A DNA stretch of 64,000 bases, taken from the NCBI GenBank assembly GCA_028023455.1, contig JAQFVV010012397.1, positions 808,001 through 872,000 of the forward strand, read 5' to 3'. The notes beneath the pieces are model-generated. The model had not been told where the DNA came from. It ran no database searches and worked only from the letters and a program-made list of their open reading frames with translations. The stretch is from Epiperipatus broadwayi. Its lineage: Eukaryota; Onychophora; Udeonychophora; Euonychophora; Peripatidae. Shown here piece by piece: positions 1-10,752 of this stretch; positions within the stretch are counted from its first letter, which is position 1, and each line of letters opens with the position of its first letter. The translations under genes and the position numbers were made by a program.

Positions 1-103
1 ATCATACCTTTATTTTTATTTTAGGAAAGTTTATACCTTGATAAGGATTGATAGAGAGTCTTGTATAATCTTATATTAGTTTTATTTATCTAACGATGTG
101 GAA

Positions 104-207
104 TTTCTATTAATGAATTAATAGAAATTCCAAAGAAATGAATTTTTGTAATTTTTTCTATTAATGAATTAATAGAAATTCCAAAGAAATGAATTTTTGT
201 AATTTCT
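104..207. repeat. 51-bp tandem duplication
   Basis: Two adjacent copies with a period of 51 bp start at 104 and 155. Each begins with the palindrome TTCTATTAATGAATTAATAGAA (22 bp, split here as TTCTATTAATG and its complement) and continues with a shared tail containing CCAAAGAAATG. The copies look identical by eye. Confidence 0.85.
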
Positions 208-1678
208 ATGTACTTTAATTTTACATTTATTTTAAAACTTCTTATCGAGGTACAAATCTCCCAAAAAGGACATCATGGATTCTTTAAAAAAATACATTTT
301 AAATATATATATAAAAAAAAAAACACATATAAAAATTCAAAACTTATATTTGAATTTTTTTCTTTTCAATAGAATACAATAAATTAGTGGGTTAGCGTAA
401 ATAAAACAATATTATATGTATGTACTTCCCGAAATAAATTCTAGTAATTTATTCAAGATAGTTGTATTTTAAAATGTTATAAATGAGAATAATAAAAAAA
501 AAAACGTTAAAAAAAAAAATACAGCTCTATATTTAAATTTTATACATAGGTGGGCTTCAATTAAACCCTCTTAGTAAGTGGCTAAATGGATCGGACTGTG
601 AAACGAAAAATCTGAATCAGATTTACCATTTCAATATATATATAATGAAATATCGCAATATATTTTTAATAATATCATTAAAAATATAATTGTATTGACT
701 AGTACATAAATATCATTAAATTATTTATTATACATATTATGTATCTGGTTAATAAGAGATCATACAAAACTACTTGTTTTTGTTTTTTTAATATAAAATA
801 TAGGCATTTCTTTTAAGAAGTATGGAGATATCTTGAATTTTATTTTAGAAAACAATTATTAAGATCAGTTTTCCCATTATATAATTTTTTAATATCATCA
901 AATCTTTATAATTTCTTCTAGAGCTTAATATTGTTTTAATATTTTTTTATTAGTTTTATAAATATTTTCTCAATATTTTGAGCTATAGACTCAATATATT
1001 TTAAATCCAAATTCTATATAATAGATTCATGCTCCAACAAAGGAACAACTAATGAATAGAATAATATATACTTAATAAAAAATCTGTTACAATACAACTT
1101 ACATATTTGAAATTTTTATTTATTATTACTTAATATGATCATTAAAGGTAAACTGATTGCTAAACATAATTCAAAGATTACTAATAATCTTTTTCTATTT
1201 TATAAGGTATTATTCAATTCTTTAATAATATTTTAATTACATTGTTTTTAAAAGGGGCAATACTTATTTTATTTACATTGATTTCATACTTTATTTGTAT
1301 TAGTTGGGAAAGGATTAAGTATCTTTTGGCAAATTAATATTACTCTCTAATTCACTATTCCTATAAAATAGCTTATAGTTATCTGCTTGAATCAATCTTA
1401 CCCTTTTCAAAGTTTTGCTAGATATCATTCACACAAAAATTATAAAGTAAATAAACAAGAACTCCATCTTAAGGAATGTTAATCATATTTTTAATAAGTT
1501 GTGATATAATTTTAATCATATATATATATATATAAGATATTCTGATTGTCAAATATGAAGCAAACTATTTAACTAAACATGCATTGAATCCCAATATGCT
1601 AAGCTTACTTAATAGTCTAATATGCATTATATTACATTGCATAATTTATTTAATTAAATATATTAAGTCTATGCGCAT

Positions 1679-1783
1679 GAAAAAATGACAGTAGGGACCT
1701 CTGCAAATCTTTAACACAAAATTTATTTAGAAAGACAAGATCTTGTGTTAAAGATTTGCAGAGGTCCCTATTGTCGTTTTTTC
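1679..1783. repeat. Hairpin related to the 8.4-9.4 kb foldback
   Basis: Arms of about 38 bp at roughly 1681-1722 and 1740-1781 are near-perfect reverse complements around a loop of about 20 nt. The arm contains TAGTAGGGACCTCT-like sequence (AGTAGGGACCTCTGCA), which recurs with GATAGTAGGGACCTCTACA in the foldback at 8.4-9.4 kb. The right flank (TATAGCC...AATATTACTT) also matches that element. I infer a small or deleted member of the same foldback/MITE family. Confidence 0.65.
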
Positions 1784-2093
1784 AGGCACATAATCTTAAG
1801 ATTATAGCCTTAATAAATATTACTTTAAGTAACAAGTATAAATATAATTATTACAAATTTAAATATGTAAATTTTTTTTAATTTATACAATCTAATTTAT
1901 TTAATTGCAGCTCTATAATTTTTAATAATCTTAGTCATCTTTAACAAATGTCTCACTAACTAACTGAACATCAAGCAATTGACTATTATGAATAATTGTA
2001 ATTTGGAATCAACCACCATATTCTTAATAAAAGAATTTAAATAATGAAAATATTATTTTTATTGCTGAAAAGCATAAATGAAAAGCACGGACT

Positions 2094-2543
2094 GATGCTC
2101 ATGGCTGAGAGCATATAAATGTGTAAAACTGTATGACCAAAGGTTTGTTCCTTCTTTATAATATTACATACATAGTTTGTGCTATATAAATAATAGATTA
2201 TTTATTACAGTAAATTCAAAATTTATGTATTTCTGATCACATGTGATTAAAAATGAGATTCTCTCTCCTGCTATAGAATAAATAAGTTTATACAATTCAA
2301 TTAACAATTTATAATGCAGACACACAATAGATTAAAGCTCTGATTGCAGCACAATGAGCAAGGATTGGCTTATATATGGATAAATTCTAAGCATAAGTGT
2401 ACACTTGTGCTTTTCAGGTTGATGCTCATAGGTTAGTGCATGTGATTTCATAAAAGCCCATGACCGGAGATTTGTTCCTTTTTATAAGATTACATACCGT
2501 AGTCTGCACTACATAAATAATAGACTATTTATTGCAGTAAATA
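2094..2543 (+). repeat. Diverged direct repeat, two ~125-bp copies
   Basis: The copy at about 2094-2228 and the copy at about 2423-2543 share the order TGATGCTCAT, TTTGTTCCTT, ATTACATAC and TATTTATT(A/G)CAGTAAAT. About 195 bp of unrelated sequence separates them. No coding potential is seen and the family is not recognised. Confidence 0.6.
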
Positions 2544-2818
2544 TCAGATTAGTATCTATTTTAATTAAGATTAAAAGACAACACAAATTAAAAGTATAAA
2601 TTGTTAGACATTTAAATATAAAAAATTGCAATGTATCCTTGATTAATAATTTAAAAAACTATAACAAAAATGAGAGAAATATAATTAAATATTTGGTAAA
2701 ATGAAAATACACACAGAAAATAAAATATTTGAAAAATTAACATAGCAATATGTAATAATAGTATAAAATATATATATCCTAATATGTATGGATACATTCA
2801 TTAAATTGTAATATTAAT

Positions 2819-3049
2819 TGCTATGTATTGAGTTATGAGACATCACAAAAGATTTGCTGCGGGATGAACATTTTCAGTCACGAACTTTAGTAATGGCGTC
2901 AACACGTTTTAGTAGGACTTACAAATATAAAACTGCTGTAACGAAGGTACGTACAGCTACATATCAATTATAATTAATGTATTGTATAATAAATGTTAAG
3001 TGTAAACAATTGATTAGTAATTGTATTAATTTTGGATGTGGACATAACA
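2819..3049 (+). repeat. 5' LTR of gypsy element 1
   Basis: The 231-bp LTR starts TGCTATGTATTG and ends GGACATAACA. The 3' copy starts TGTTATG, giving the terminal inverted pair TGTTATG/CATAACA. Its length is identical to the 3' LTR. The TTAAT target duplication lies immediately upstream. Confidence 0.95.
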
Positions 3050-3056
3050 CAAAAAT

Positions 3057-3073
3057 TGGCGACGAAGATGGGA
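3057..3073 (+). promoter_or_regulatory. tRNA primer binding site
   Basis: TGGCGACGAAGATGGGA starts 7 nt after the 5' LTR, where a minus-strand primer binding site belongs. It has the TGGCGAC start seen in many metazoan gypsy elements. The tRNA was not identified. Confidence 0.7.
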
Positions 3074-3230
3074 TGTTAAATGAACGTGCAAAAACTAACA
3101 AGAGCAACCCTGTATAAAAATATATATACAAGGTAACTAGCATAAGTAAACGAGCAATTCCTCTCACTTAAACAAAAAAAAGAAAAACAATGTTCAGATA
3201 AAATTTACATTTGTCAACTTATACCACGTA

Positions 3231-4009
3231 ATGGCTACGATCGGATCTCTCGCATCATTCGACATCGATTCACCACACCTGTGGGATACATATGTGTTGC
3301 AAGTGGATTTTTTTTTGCGAAGTGAATAATATAAATTCTGATGAAAGGAAGCGTGCAACTCTCCTTGCTGTGTGTGGTTTAAAAACATTAAGCATTCTGC
3401 GCCCCCTTATATCTCCAGCATTGCCTCAGGAAAAATCATACTAAGACATCATTAAAATACTAAAACAGTATTTTAACCCACAGCCATCCATCATATACCA
3501 GTGCTTTCAATTTCATCGCCATTGGCAATGAGAGGGAGAAAGTGTGAGCACATTCTTGGCAGACCTCCGACATCTGACAGAGGGTTGTGAATTTGGACCT
3601 TCACTTACAGTGTCTACGGGACCAAATCGTCTGTGAACTCCGTGATGAGGCAACACAATGCAAACTGCTAACGGAAGAAAACTTAACCTTGGAAATGGCT
3701 GTTCAGCATAGATTAGCCGCTGAGGCAGCATCAATACAGGTGCGTGAAATCCGTGCTACAAGCTCATCCACAATAACCGTAGACCTTATTCAATGGAACA
3801 GACCAACAGTTCACCATAATAATCCTCTGCAGTCACTAACACCCTCTCAAACACCAGCGTGCAAACCCCCTTGAACAGAAACCACTACTTGCGATGGAGG
3901 CGGCGGTCAGCATAACCGAGCAGAATGTCCTTTTAAAATAACCAAATGCCATTTCTGTCAGAGAATGGGACACCTACAGCATGTTTGCCGGACAAAGCAA
4001 CGAAATACT
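3231..4009 (+). pseudogene. Broken gag with CCHC zinc knuckle
   Basis: The capsid-like gag start is ATG 3231. The first frame reads 32 codons (MATIGSLASFDIDSPHLWDT onward) to a TAA at 3327. The family-like sequence continues in another frame (DERKRATLLAVCGLKTLS) and again from about 3587 (LRDQIVCELRDEATQCKLLT, LEMAVQ). A TGA at 3872 interrupts the frame just before the nucleic-acid-binding part. There CPF...CHFCQRMGHLQHVC gives one good CX2CX4HX4C knuckle at about 3950-3991, preceded by a degenerate C...H...C. Gag would form the virus-like particle and bind element RNA. At least two frameshifts and two stops make it non-functional. Confidence 0.9.
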
Positions 4010-4333
4010 CCGAGGACACCTAACCAGTGCATGGCAGTGACTGAATTGGAAGACAAAGTTGTAGATCACATTCACGAAGTGCACCACAATGGCTCGACAC
4101 TTAAAGCTATCGCACATATATACATATATGTCAGAGAATGTAAAATGGAGGTTGACTCAGGGTCACAATATTCCATAATGTCATATGATAAATTCACGGA
4201 CATATGTAAGGAACTGATACCTAAATTACAACCAGTCGATATCATACTAAGAGACTTTCAACATCACGCAATAGCATTTAATGGGCAATGTGTAGTACCT
4301 ATACAATATGGGAAGGACACATGCCACTTATGA
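4010..4333 (+). pseudogene. Retroviral-type aspartic protease remnant
   Basis: In the same frame as the zinc knuckle, the segment from about 4070 reads as a retropepsin. It has the active-site triad in VDSGSQYSIMS at about 4150-4182, where the Asp-Ser-Gly is intact. The domain ends at a TGA at 4331-4333, after which the same frame continues with LLGHEWF, the usual C-terminal LLG...W motif of this protease family. A single in-frame stop therefore separates protease from RT. The protein would have cleaved the gag-pol polyprotein. Confidence 0.88.
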
Positions 4334-6034
4334 TTGTTAGTAGCAAAGAGCCCATGCACAAGTCTATTGGGCCATGAATGGTTCAGACCTCTGGGTATTA
4401 CACTATCAGAAGTTCATAGCATTACTGAACCATCCATCCATGATGTCATTAGCAAGTATCCACAAGTGTTCAACCCATCAACAGGAACTTATAAGGGGCC
4501 AGCTGTTTCACTGCCAGTGGATCCAACTTATCCTCCAATTAGAATGAGAGCCCGAACATTACCTCTTGCCATGAAAAATAAGGTAGATCTTGCATTACAG
4601 ATACTGCTCCGGGAAGGAATCATTGAGCCAGAGAACAACCCAATATGGAGCACACTGGTGGTACCAATCCTCAAGCCTACAGGAGAAGTGAGATTTTGCG
4701 GTGACTACAAGGTGACTGTCAACAAGGCCCTCCAGAAACACCCATGCCTGATACATGCAGTCCACCACCTCTTGGCATCTCTTCCACCTAGCTCTATTTT
4801 CACAAAAATAGATTTGGCCAAGGCTTATCTTCAACTCCCAGTCAATAAGGCATCAGCAAATATACAAACCATTACTCATCAAGGAGCTTTTCGTGTGAAA
4901 CGCTTACAATATGGAATCTGTGTGGCACCTGGGATATTTCAATATGTCAGACAACTTGCTGGGAGACATTCCTGGAGTTTATCCATACTTCGACGATATC
5001 TTAATCTGTGCCACGTCGAAGAGTGACATGTGCAAAATTACACACAGTGGTGGAAAGACTATCATGCAGTGGATTGAGGGCAAACAAGGAAAAATGTGAC
5101 TTCGGAGAAAACACTGTGGATTTCCTGGGATATAAAATTGATAATAAGGGCTTCCATCTATCACCAAGAAAAGTGGATGCAATTAGAAATGCCCAATCCC
5201 CAAGGAACAAAAGAGAACTAAAAGCATTTCTAGGACTCTTAAACTTCTACAATAATTTCCTTCTGGGCCGAGCAACCATAGCCAAACCCCTATATCGCTT
5301 ACTACAAACAAACGTCACATAGACCTGGACAATGAGTCACGAAAAGCCATTTAAAAAACTTAAGGAGTCATTGACCTGTAGTAGTGTTTTGGTGCCATTC
5401 GATCCTAACCAGGAGGTCCAGCTTATGTGTGATGCTTCACCATATGGAGTGGGGGCAGTGCTAAGTACACGGTTGCCCAATGGATCAACTGCCCCAATTG
5501 CTTTCACCTCACACACCTTATCTAAAGCGGAAAGGAACTACGTGCAAATAGACAGGGAAGCTTTGGTGATAATATTCGGAGTTAAACGTTTCCATACATT
5601 TTCTCTTTGGAAACAAATTCAAAATAAGTACAGATCATCAACCACTGCTAGGCATATTTACTTCAGATAAGCCAACACCCATAATATTATCACCCAGAAT
5701 GCAGAGATGGGCACACACACTAAATGCTTATTCTTTTAAGCTGGAATACAAACCAGAAAGGACGATTGCAAATGCAGATGCATTGAGCAGATGCCCACTT
5801 CCATCAACCGAAGATGAAAGCCCTAAATTTGGTGGTGTCCTGTTTTCGGAAGAATTGGAGTTTCCCCCTGTGACTGCAGAACAAGTGGCACAAGCGACAT
5901 GCAGAGACTTTTTGTTAGCAACTTTAAAAAGCTATATTCTCACCACTTGTCCAAACAAAGCCACAGACATGAAACTGCAACCTTTTTTCAATAGACGTAA
6001 TGAACTCTCTACACACAAGAATTGTCTGCTGTAA
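4334..6034 (+). pseudogene. Reverse transcriptase and RNase H remnant
   Basis: RT begins with the usual hairpin-entry sequence near 4520 (RMRARTLPLAM), then EPENNPIWSTLVVPILKP and FCGDYK. The frame breaks at about 4925-4960, and the polymerase active site appears in another frame as YFDDILICA (about 4985-5011). A further shift leads to CDFGENTVDFLGYKID and the connection domain (5100-5322), which is closed by a TAG at 5320. RNase H follows at 5332-5620 with the first catalytic Asp in MCDASPYGVGAVLS, the Glu in KAERNYVQIDREAL, and later ADALSR at about 5776. Another frameshift lies near 5620. I count three frameshifts plus stops, so the domain order is complete but the protein is dead. Confidence 0.92.
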
Positions 6035-6950
6035 GGGTCTCGTGTCATCATACCTTCATCACTACAAAATTTCATCCTAAATGAACTTCACATGGGTCAT
6101 TCAGGCATCATAAGAACTAAGGCATTGGCAAGGTCATATGTATGATGGCTGTCGATGGACCGAGACATAGAACATCTTGTGGGAAAATGCATGCATTGCC
6201 AAGTCGTAAGGCATGCATGTCCCCATGCTCCGACACACCACTGGAAGGCACCATCAATACCATGGTCTCGATTGCACTTGGATTTTGCAGGCCTCATTGA
6301 TGGACAAATGCTCCTTATTGTTGTGGATGTGCGGAGAATGCAAACGACTTCAAGTGCAACAGTTGCGGTACTGCGAGAATTACTTTCCACCCATGGTATA
6401 TCAGAATGTGTGGTCCACAATTAGCATCATCAGAATTCTCGACATTCCTCGTCAGTAATGGAGTACATCACGCCCGTGTCGCACCCTACCACCCGGCAAG
6501 TAACGGTCTTGTGGAGAGGGCCGTACAGTCTGTAAAAAAGAGCCTGAGATGAGACACACGTGGAAATTGGAACCAGCATTTAGCTCGATACCTATTAACT
6601 CAACATGTCACACCATCTACAGCCACAGGATTAAGCCCAGCTGAAATGCTTTTCAACAGACATCTTTGTACATGCTTGGATTTCATACATCCGGATAGAG
6701 CCCCAAGAGCCACACCAAATACATAGAGAATATGTGAATTTCAACCAGATGATGCAGTTTTCACATGAGCCACCGGTAGGGGCTCCCCTTGGATTTCTAC
6801 CACAGTAGAACAGCGAACAGGTCCCTTGTCATATGAAGTTTGGACGGACTCATGGGTGCAACACAAGCACATAGATCAATTGCGAGCAAGAGTGGTTGTC
6901 ACTGACCAATCCAGCTTAAACCCGACAGGAACTGATTGATGCTTCAAAAA
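6035..6950 (+). pseudogene. Integrase remnant
   Basis: The region starts after a TAA at 6032. The HHCC domain is seen as ELHMGHSGIIRTKALARS with CMHCQ, interrupted by a TGA near 6143. The catalytic core starts at LHLDFAG (first Asp, about 6276). A frame shift after 6424 leads to the third catalytic residue in NGLVERAVQSVKKSL (about 6506-6540). The C-terminal part ends with the typical HIDQLRAR. The domain set is complete but interrupted, and no chromodomain was seen. A basic tail (SRQCRHPAYFEDYE) follows up to the polypurine tract. Confidence 0.88.
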
Positions 6951-7090
6951 CACTACCTTTAGCAGCAGCAGAAACCACAGACAACACCAACCCAGAACCT
7001 CTCTGCCAACCATCTCCAAAACCATACAAGGAGCTCCCTTCACGTCAATGTCGACATCCGGCCTATTTTGAGGACTACGAAGTCTCATTC

Positions 7091-7104
7091 TAAGGGAGAA
7101 GGGG
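7091..7104 (+). promoter_or_regulatory. Polypurine tract
   Basis: TAAGGGAGAAGGGG directly abuts the 3' LTR start at 7105, in the position of the plus-strand primer. Confidence 0.85.
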
Positions 7105-7335
7105 TGTTATGTATTGCGTTACGAGATGTCACAAAAGATTTGCTGCGGGATGAACATTTTCAGTCACGAACTTTAGTAATGGTGTCAACACGTTTTAGTA
7201 GGACTTACAAATATAAAACCGCTGTCACGAAGGTACGTACAGCTACATATCAATTATAATTAATGTATTGTATAATAAATGTTAAGTGTAAACAACTGAT
7301 TAATAATTGTATTAATTTTGGATGTGGACATAACA
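7105..7335 (+). repeat. 3' LTR of gypsy element 1
   Basis: 231 bp, TGTTATG...CATAACA, followed by the second TTAAT target duplication at 7336-7340. About 10 differences to the 5' LTR were seen, mostly transitions. Confidence 0.95.
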
Positions 7336-7340
7336 TTAAT

Positions 7341-8390
7341 AATGAACTGATCAACATATAACATTCAAAAGGAATGAAACCAAAAGAGGCAAAACTCATT
7401 AAATAATAAAAATATGAATGTGAATAATATATATTTAATATCAAATAATATATCACTGAGAACTTTGCAAGATTGAAAAGATTGATGTTCAATGCAGTCA
7501 AGATATAAAAAGTGGCACAAACTAATAATATCTCTAATGATCAAGCTCAAAATTTTACTTTTGTTTTATAATTTTATGGCAGTTAAAAAATTACAGGAGA
7601 TTCTCACTTGTATTATCCAGTAAGATTTCATCCATGCTTCATGAATGAAAGGCTAAAGATTGTGCTAGTAATATAAGTATCTGGATTCCTTGATAATACT
7701 ACTGGAAAATAATAATAGTATCTATGCAATATTACTATTGGAAAATTTTAGGTAAATGCTACCAAAAAAATCAACAAAACCAGCTGTAAAATTTGCCATA
7801 AAACAATGAGTTATCTACTAATATTTAGATAACTCACTGGCTAGACATAAAGCTACTATAAACTTTTAACACCATGTAAACAATTCTTGAAAGAGGGACA
7901 ACTTCTTGCTTATAAATAATATCTGATTAACAGATGTGACTTTACAAAACTGTCAGAGAACAAAGGAAACTTTAATAATATCTTAACATGACATTGTGCC
8001 ATCTTATCACAATGTTCTGCTTCAACATACTGATAATACTTATTAGGCAATAACTTTTACACATTTCTCTGCTAATCTTGAGTTCATTATTTAAATTAGA
8101 GATGCTTGTTATCATTAATTATTATAAAATTCTCCACTGTTGATTATAAATATAGATTTGTCTGAACTGCTGTCTTCTTCTTCATGCTACACTTCTCATA
8201 GAATGATTAGTAGTATCATCCATAAACATTAGTGTCAAATATATTCAATCATTTTTGATGCATATTAAAGCTACATATATATATGCGTACATTTATATGC
8301 TTCATGCTAATTTAGAACTAAATAATTATAACTTTTGAATTTTAATCATATCAATTTTAATTTTATAGGAAACTTTATTTAATTAAAAAT
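7341..8390. other. AT-rich DNA, nothing recognised
   Basis: Single-copy-looking AT-rich sequence between the gypsy element and the foldback. No exon, RNA gene or repeat was recognised. Confidence 0.6.
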
Positions 8391-9372
8391 TTATTAAAAG
8401 CTTATAAGTATATTTACTGAGGCTATAACCTCGATAATATGCGTATAAAATGCGATAGTAGGGACCTCTACAGGTGTTTTAACCACAAGCTTACGCTATG
8501 GAAGAAAAGAGGGGAACCCTTCTTTACTTCAACCTACTTTCTATTTAAATAGGTGAAGCTGAAGCGGTTAGATCTGCGAGCGTGAAATAGGTGAAGCTGA
8601 AGCGGTTAGATCTGCGAGCGTGAAGCTATTTAATACTTCACTGATTAAGTCCACATTTCTTATTACACATTAATACTCGCGAAATCTTTCGATTTATGAG
8701 TCAATGGAAAGATTTTATATTTAGAAATCTATTACAGTAATTTAAAGTTGTAATTATAAATTTATTAAACGCACATTGATTATGTAAGTAATATTTACTG
8801 AGACTATAACCTCGATAATATGCGTATAACCACCTATTTAAATAGAAAGTAGGTTGAAGTAAAGAAGGGTTCCCCTCTTTTCTTCCATAGCGTAAGCTTG
8901 TTGTTAAAACACCTGTAGAGGTCCCTACTATCGCATTTTATACGCATATTATCGAGGTTATAGCCTCAGTAAATATTACTTATGTAATCAATGTGCATTT
9001 AAGAAATTTATAATTATAACTTTAAATTACTATAATAGATTTCTAAATATAAAATCTTTCCATTGACTCGTGGTAAATCGAAAGATTTCGCGAATATTAA
9101 TGTGTAATAAGAAATGTGGACTTAATCAGTGAAGTATTGAATAGCTTCACGCTCACAGATCTAACCGCTTCAGCTTCACCTATTTAAATAGAAAGTAGGT
9201 TGAAGTAAAGAAGGGTTCCCCTCTTTTCTTCCATAGCGTAAGCTTGTGGTTAAAACACCTGTAGAGGTCCCTACTATCGCATTTTATATACATATTATCG
9301 AGGTTATAGCCTCAGTAAATATTACTTACGTAATCAATGTGCGTTTAATAAATTTATAATTAAAAGCTTATA
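8385..9372. mobile_element. Foldback element with long inverted arms
   Basis: Two long inverted arms (about 8385-8830 and 8831-9372) with little or no loop. Shared landmarks in opposite orientation are GAGGCTATAACCTCGATAA, GATAGTAGGGACCTCTACAG, AAGCTTACGCTATGGAAG, GGTGAAGCTGAAGCGG and GCGAAATCTTTCGATT. The right half carries the module with GGTTGAAGTAAAGAAGGG...TAGCGTAAGCTTG twice (about 8826-8900 and 9180-9250), so the arms are themselves composite. No coding sequence is present. I infer a non-autonomous foldback DNA transposon. The ends resemble AAGCTTATAAG-type sequence and no clear target duplication was identified. Confidence 0.8.
8550..8625 (+). repeat. 38-bp tandem duplication in the foldback arm
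   Basis: TAGGTGAAGCTGAAGCGG...GCGAGCGTGAA occurs twice head to tail, with starts at 8550 and 8588. The opposite arm (about 9150-9182) has it once, so the duplication arose after the arms formed. Confidence 0.85.
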
Positions 9373-10184
9373 AGAAGAAAAATTTGCTTCATTTATTTAG
9401 CAAAAGCATGTGTATACATGTGTGTGGTAGTGGTCAGAGAAAGAACTGAGATTAGATAAATAATCAATTTTCAATGTATGTAATTCTAGAAAATTCAAAG
9501 AAACACTTAATTTAAAATTTAGCTAATTTAAATTCCGCAACATTTTATTTTATAAAGGCAAATTAATTATAGGACATAAATACAAATTATAATTGTTAGT
9601 AAAACCTTATCTGGTTAATGAAAATTATGGGAATCATTTTAAATGTACAAGAATGTTTTGTATTTTGGTTGTTTTTTTAATATTTGACCTTGAAGTAAAA
9701 AGTATTAAAGTAGATTTAATTTCTGCTAGAAATGCAATAGACAAAAGGAATTCAGAATTTGGGAAATTTTACCAACCAATAAATAAATGGCTACAGGATT
9801 AAATTGTAATGCAGCTGAAAATTATTATCAGCAAAAATATTTTTTAATTAACACTTCCCCTCACCATCTCTGTGGAGGGTGTGTTTGGAATCCCAATGGA
9901 GTTAGGCAAATTGCTGCCCATCTGAAGTCGGCTAATCACAGTCCTATGTCTATGTTGCTGCCATCACAAAAAGTGTGCTAACCTTCTGAAGTCAATTATG
10001 CCAACTTCCAAATGCTATCTGAAAAGGCAGTCTGTCTTCAATCATTTATTAATATTTGAGGAAAGGTCATTTATTGATATCTGAGGAAAGGTCATTTACT
10101 GATATCTAAGGAAAGGGTCATCCAGGACCACATGAATTGCCCGTGAAAGCTATGCATCACCATTACATCTCATGCTACTTTTCA
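9373..10184. other. AT-rich DNA with one short open frame
   Basis: A plus-strand frame at 9653-9802 (49 codons) starts MFCILVVFLIFDLEVKS, which resembles a short hydrophobic leader, and ends KWLQD. It has no recognisable domain and no visible promoter context. I treat it as an unproven small ORF rather than a gene. A short imperfect triplicate of a GAGGAAAGGTCATTTA-type unit lies at about 10040-10120. Confidence 0.35.
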
Positions 10185-10752
10185 TATTTTGCTGTATTTT
10201 CAAATCCTTTATGAAGGTACTAAAAATTAGAAACATTTGAACTCTATATATGAGAATTTTCAGCCCTTATACCAGTAAAACAATCATAGGTATTTGATGT
10301 TTTTATTTACTTCTAGAATTTATTTTATTTTGTTCATTTTCTTTAATATTAAGAATGATCAAATAAATTACTAGATGCAATCATTCTTAAAGTTTATGTA
10401 TATGCTAGATTTATTATTCTAAAAATCAGGTGTATTTTGCTGTATTTTCAAATCCTTTATGAAGGTACTAAAAATTAGAAACATTTGAACTCTATATATG
10501 AGAATTTTCAGCCCTTATACCAGTAAAACAATCATAGGTATTTGATGTTTTTTATTTACTTCTAGAATTTATTTTATTTTGTTCATTTTCTTTAATATTA
10601 AGAATGATCAAATAAATTACTAGATGCAATCATTCTTAAAGTTTACATATATGCTAGATTTATTATTCTAAAAATCAGGTGACAATTACTAGATACAATC
10701 ATTCTTAAAGTTTACATATATGCTAGATTTATTATTCTAAAAATCAGGTGAC
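10185..10752 (+). repeat. 248-bp tandem repeat, 2.3 copies
   Basis: GCTGTATTTTCAAATCC starts at 10191 and again at 10439, a period of 248 bp. A third partial copy of about 68 bp (10684-10752) repeats only the unit's 3' end (TCATTCTTAAAGTTTA...AAAAATCAGGTG). The two full copies are nearly identical, differing by TGTATA/ACATAT and one extra T. No coding content. This is a minisatellite/satellite-like local duplication. Confidence 0.92.

Larger units (their letters stand above)
1..2813. other. AT-rich non-coding DNA
   Basis: No coding region or splice-bounded exon is visible on either strand. The stretch is poly-A/T and TA-rich, including a (TA)n run near 1520. It holds a short tandem repeat near 104, a hairpin near 1680 and a diverged direct repeat at 2094/2423, each listed separately. 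Confidence 0.7.
2814..7340 (+). mobile_element. Full-length degenerate Ty3/gypsy LTR retrotransposon (K02A2.6-like)
   Basis: A complete LTR-to-LTR element of about 4.5 kb on the plus strand. The LTRs are 2819-3049 and 7105-7335, each 231 bp. A perfect 5-bp target duplication TTAAT flanks the element (2814-2818 and 7336-7340). In order it holds a primer binding site, gag with a zinc knuckle, an aspartic protease with DSG, reverse transcriptase with YFDD, RNase H and an integrase. The reading frame is broken by several frameshifts and stops, so the copy is dead. By eye the LTRs differ at about 10 of 231 positions, so the insertion is neither very recent nor ancient. The zinc-knuckle/protease arrangement and the gag start (MATIG...) suggest the widespread metazoan K02A2.6-like group; that assignment comes from family knowledge, not from a search. 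Confidence 0.95.

Noticed and set aside
3194-3388. Minus-strand open frame of 64 codons
   Set aside because: It overlaps the gag start of gypsy element 1 in antisense. The plus-strand reading matches Gag, so this is a shadow.
9787-9981. Plus-strand frame with HHLCGGCVWNPNG and several Cys
   Set aside because: Cys-rich look, but no signal peptide, splice context or known domain; the length is within chance for this region.
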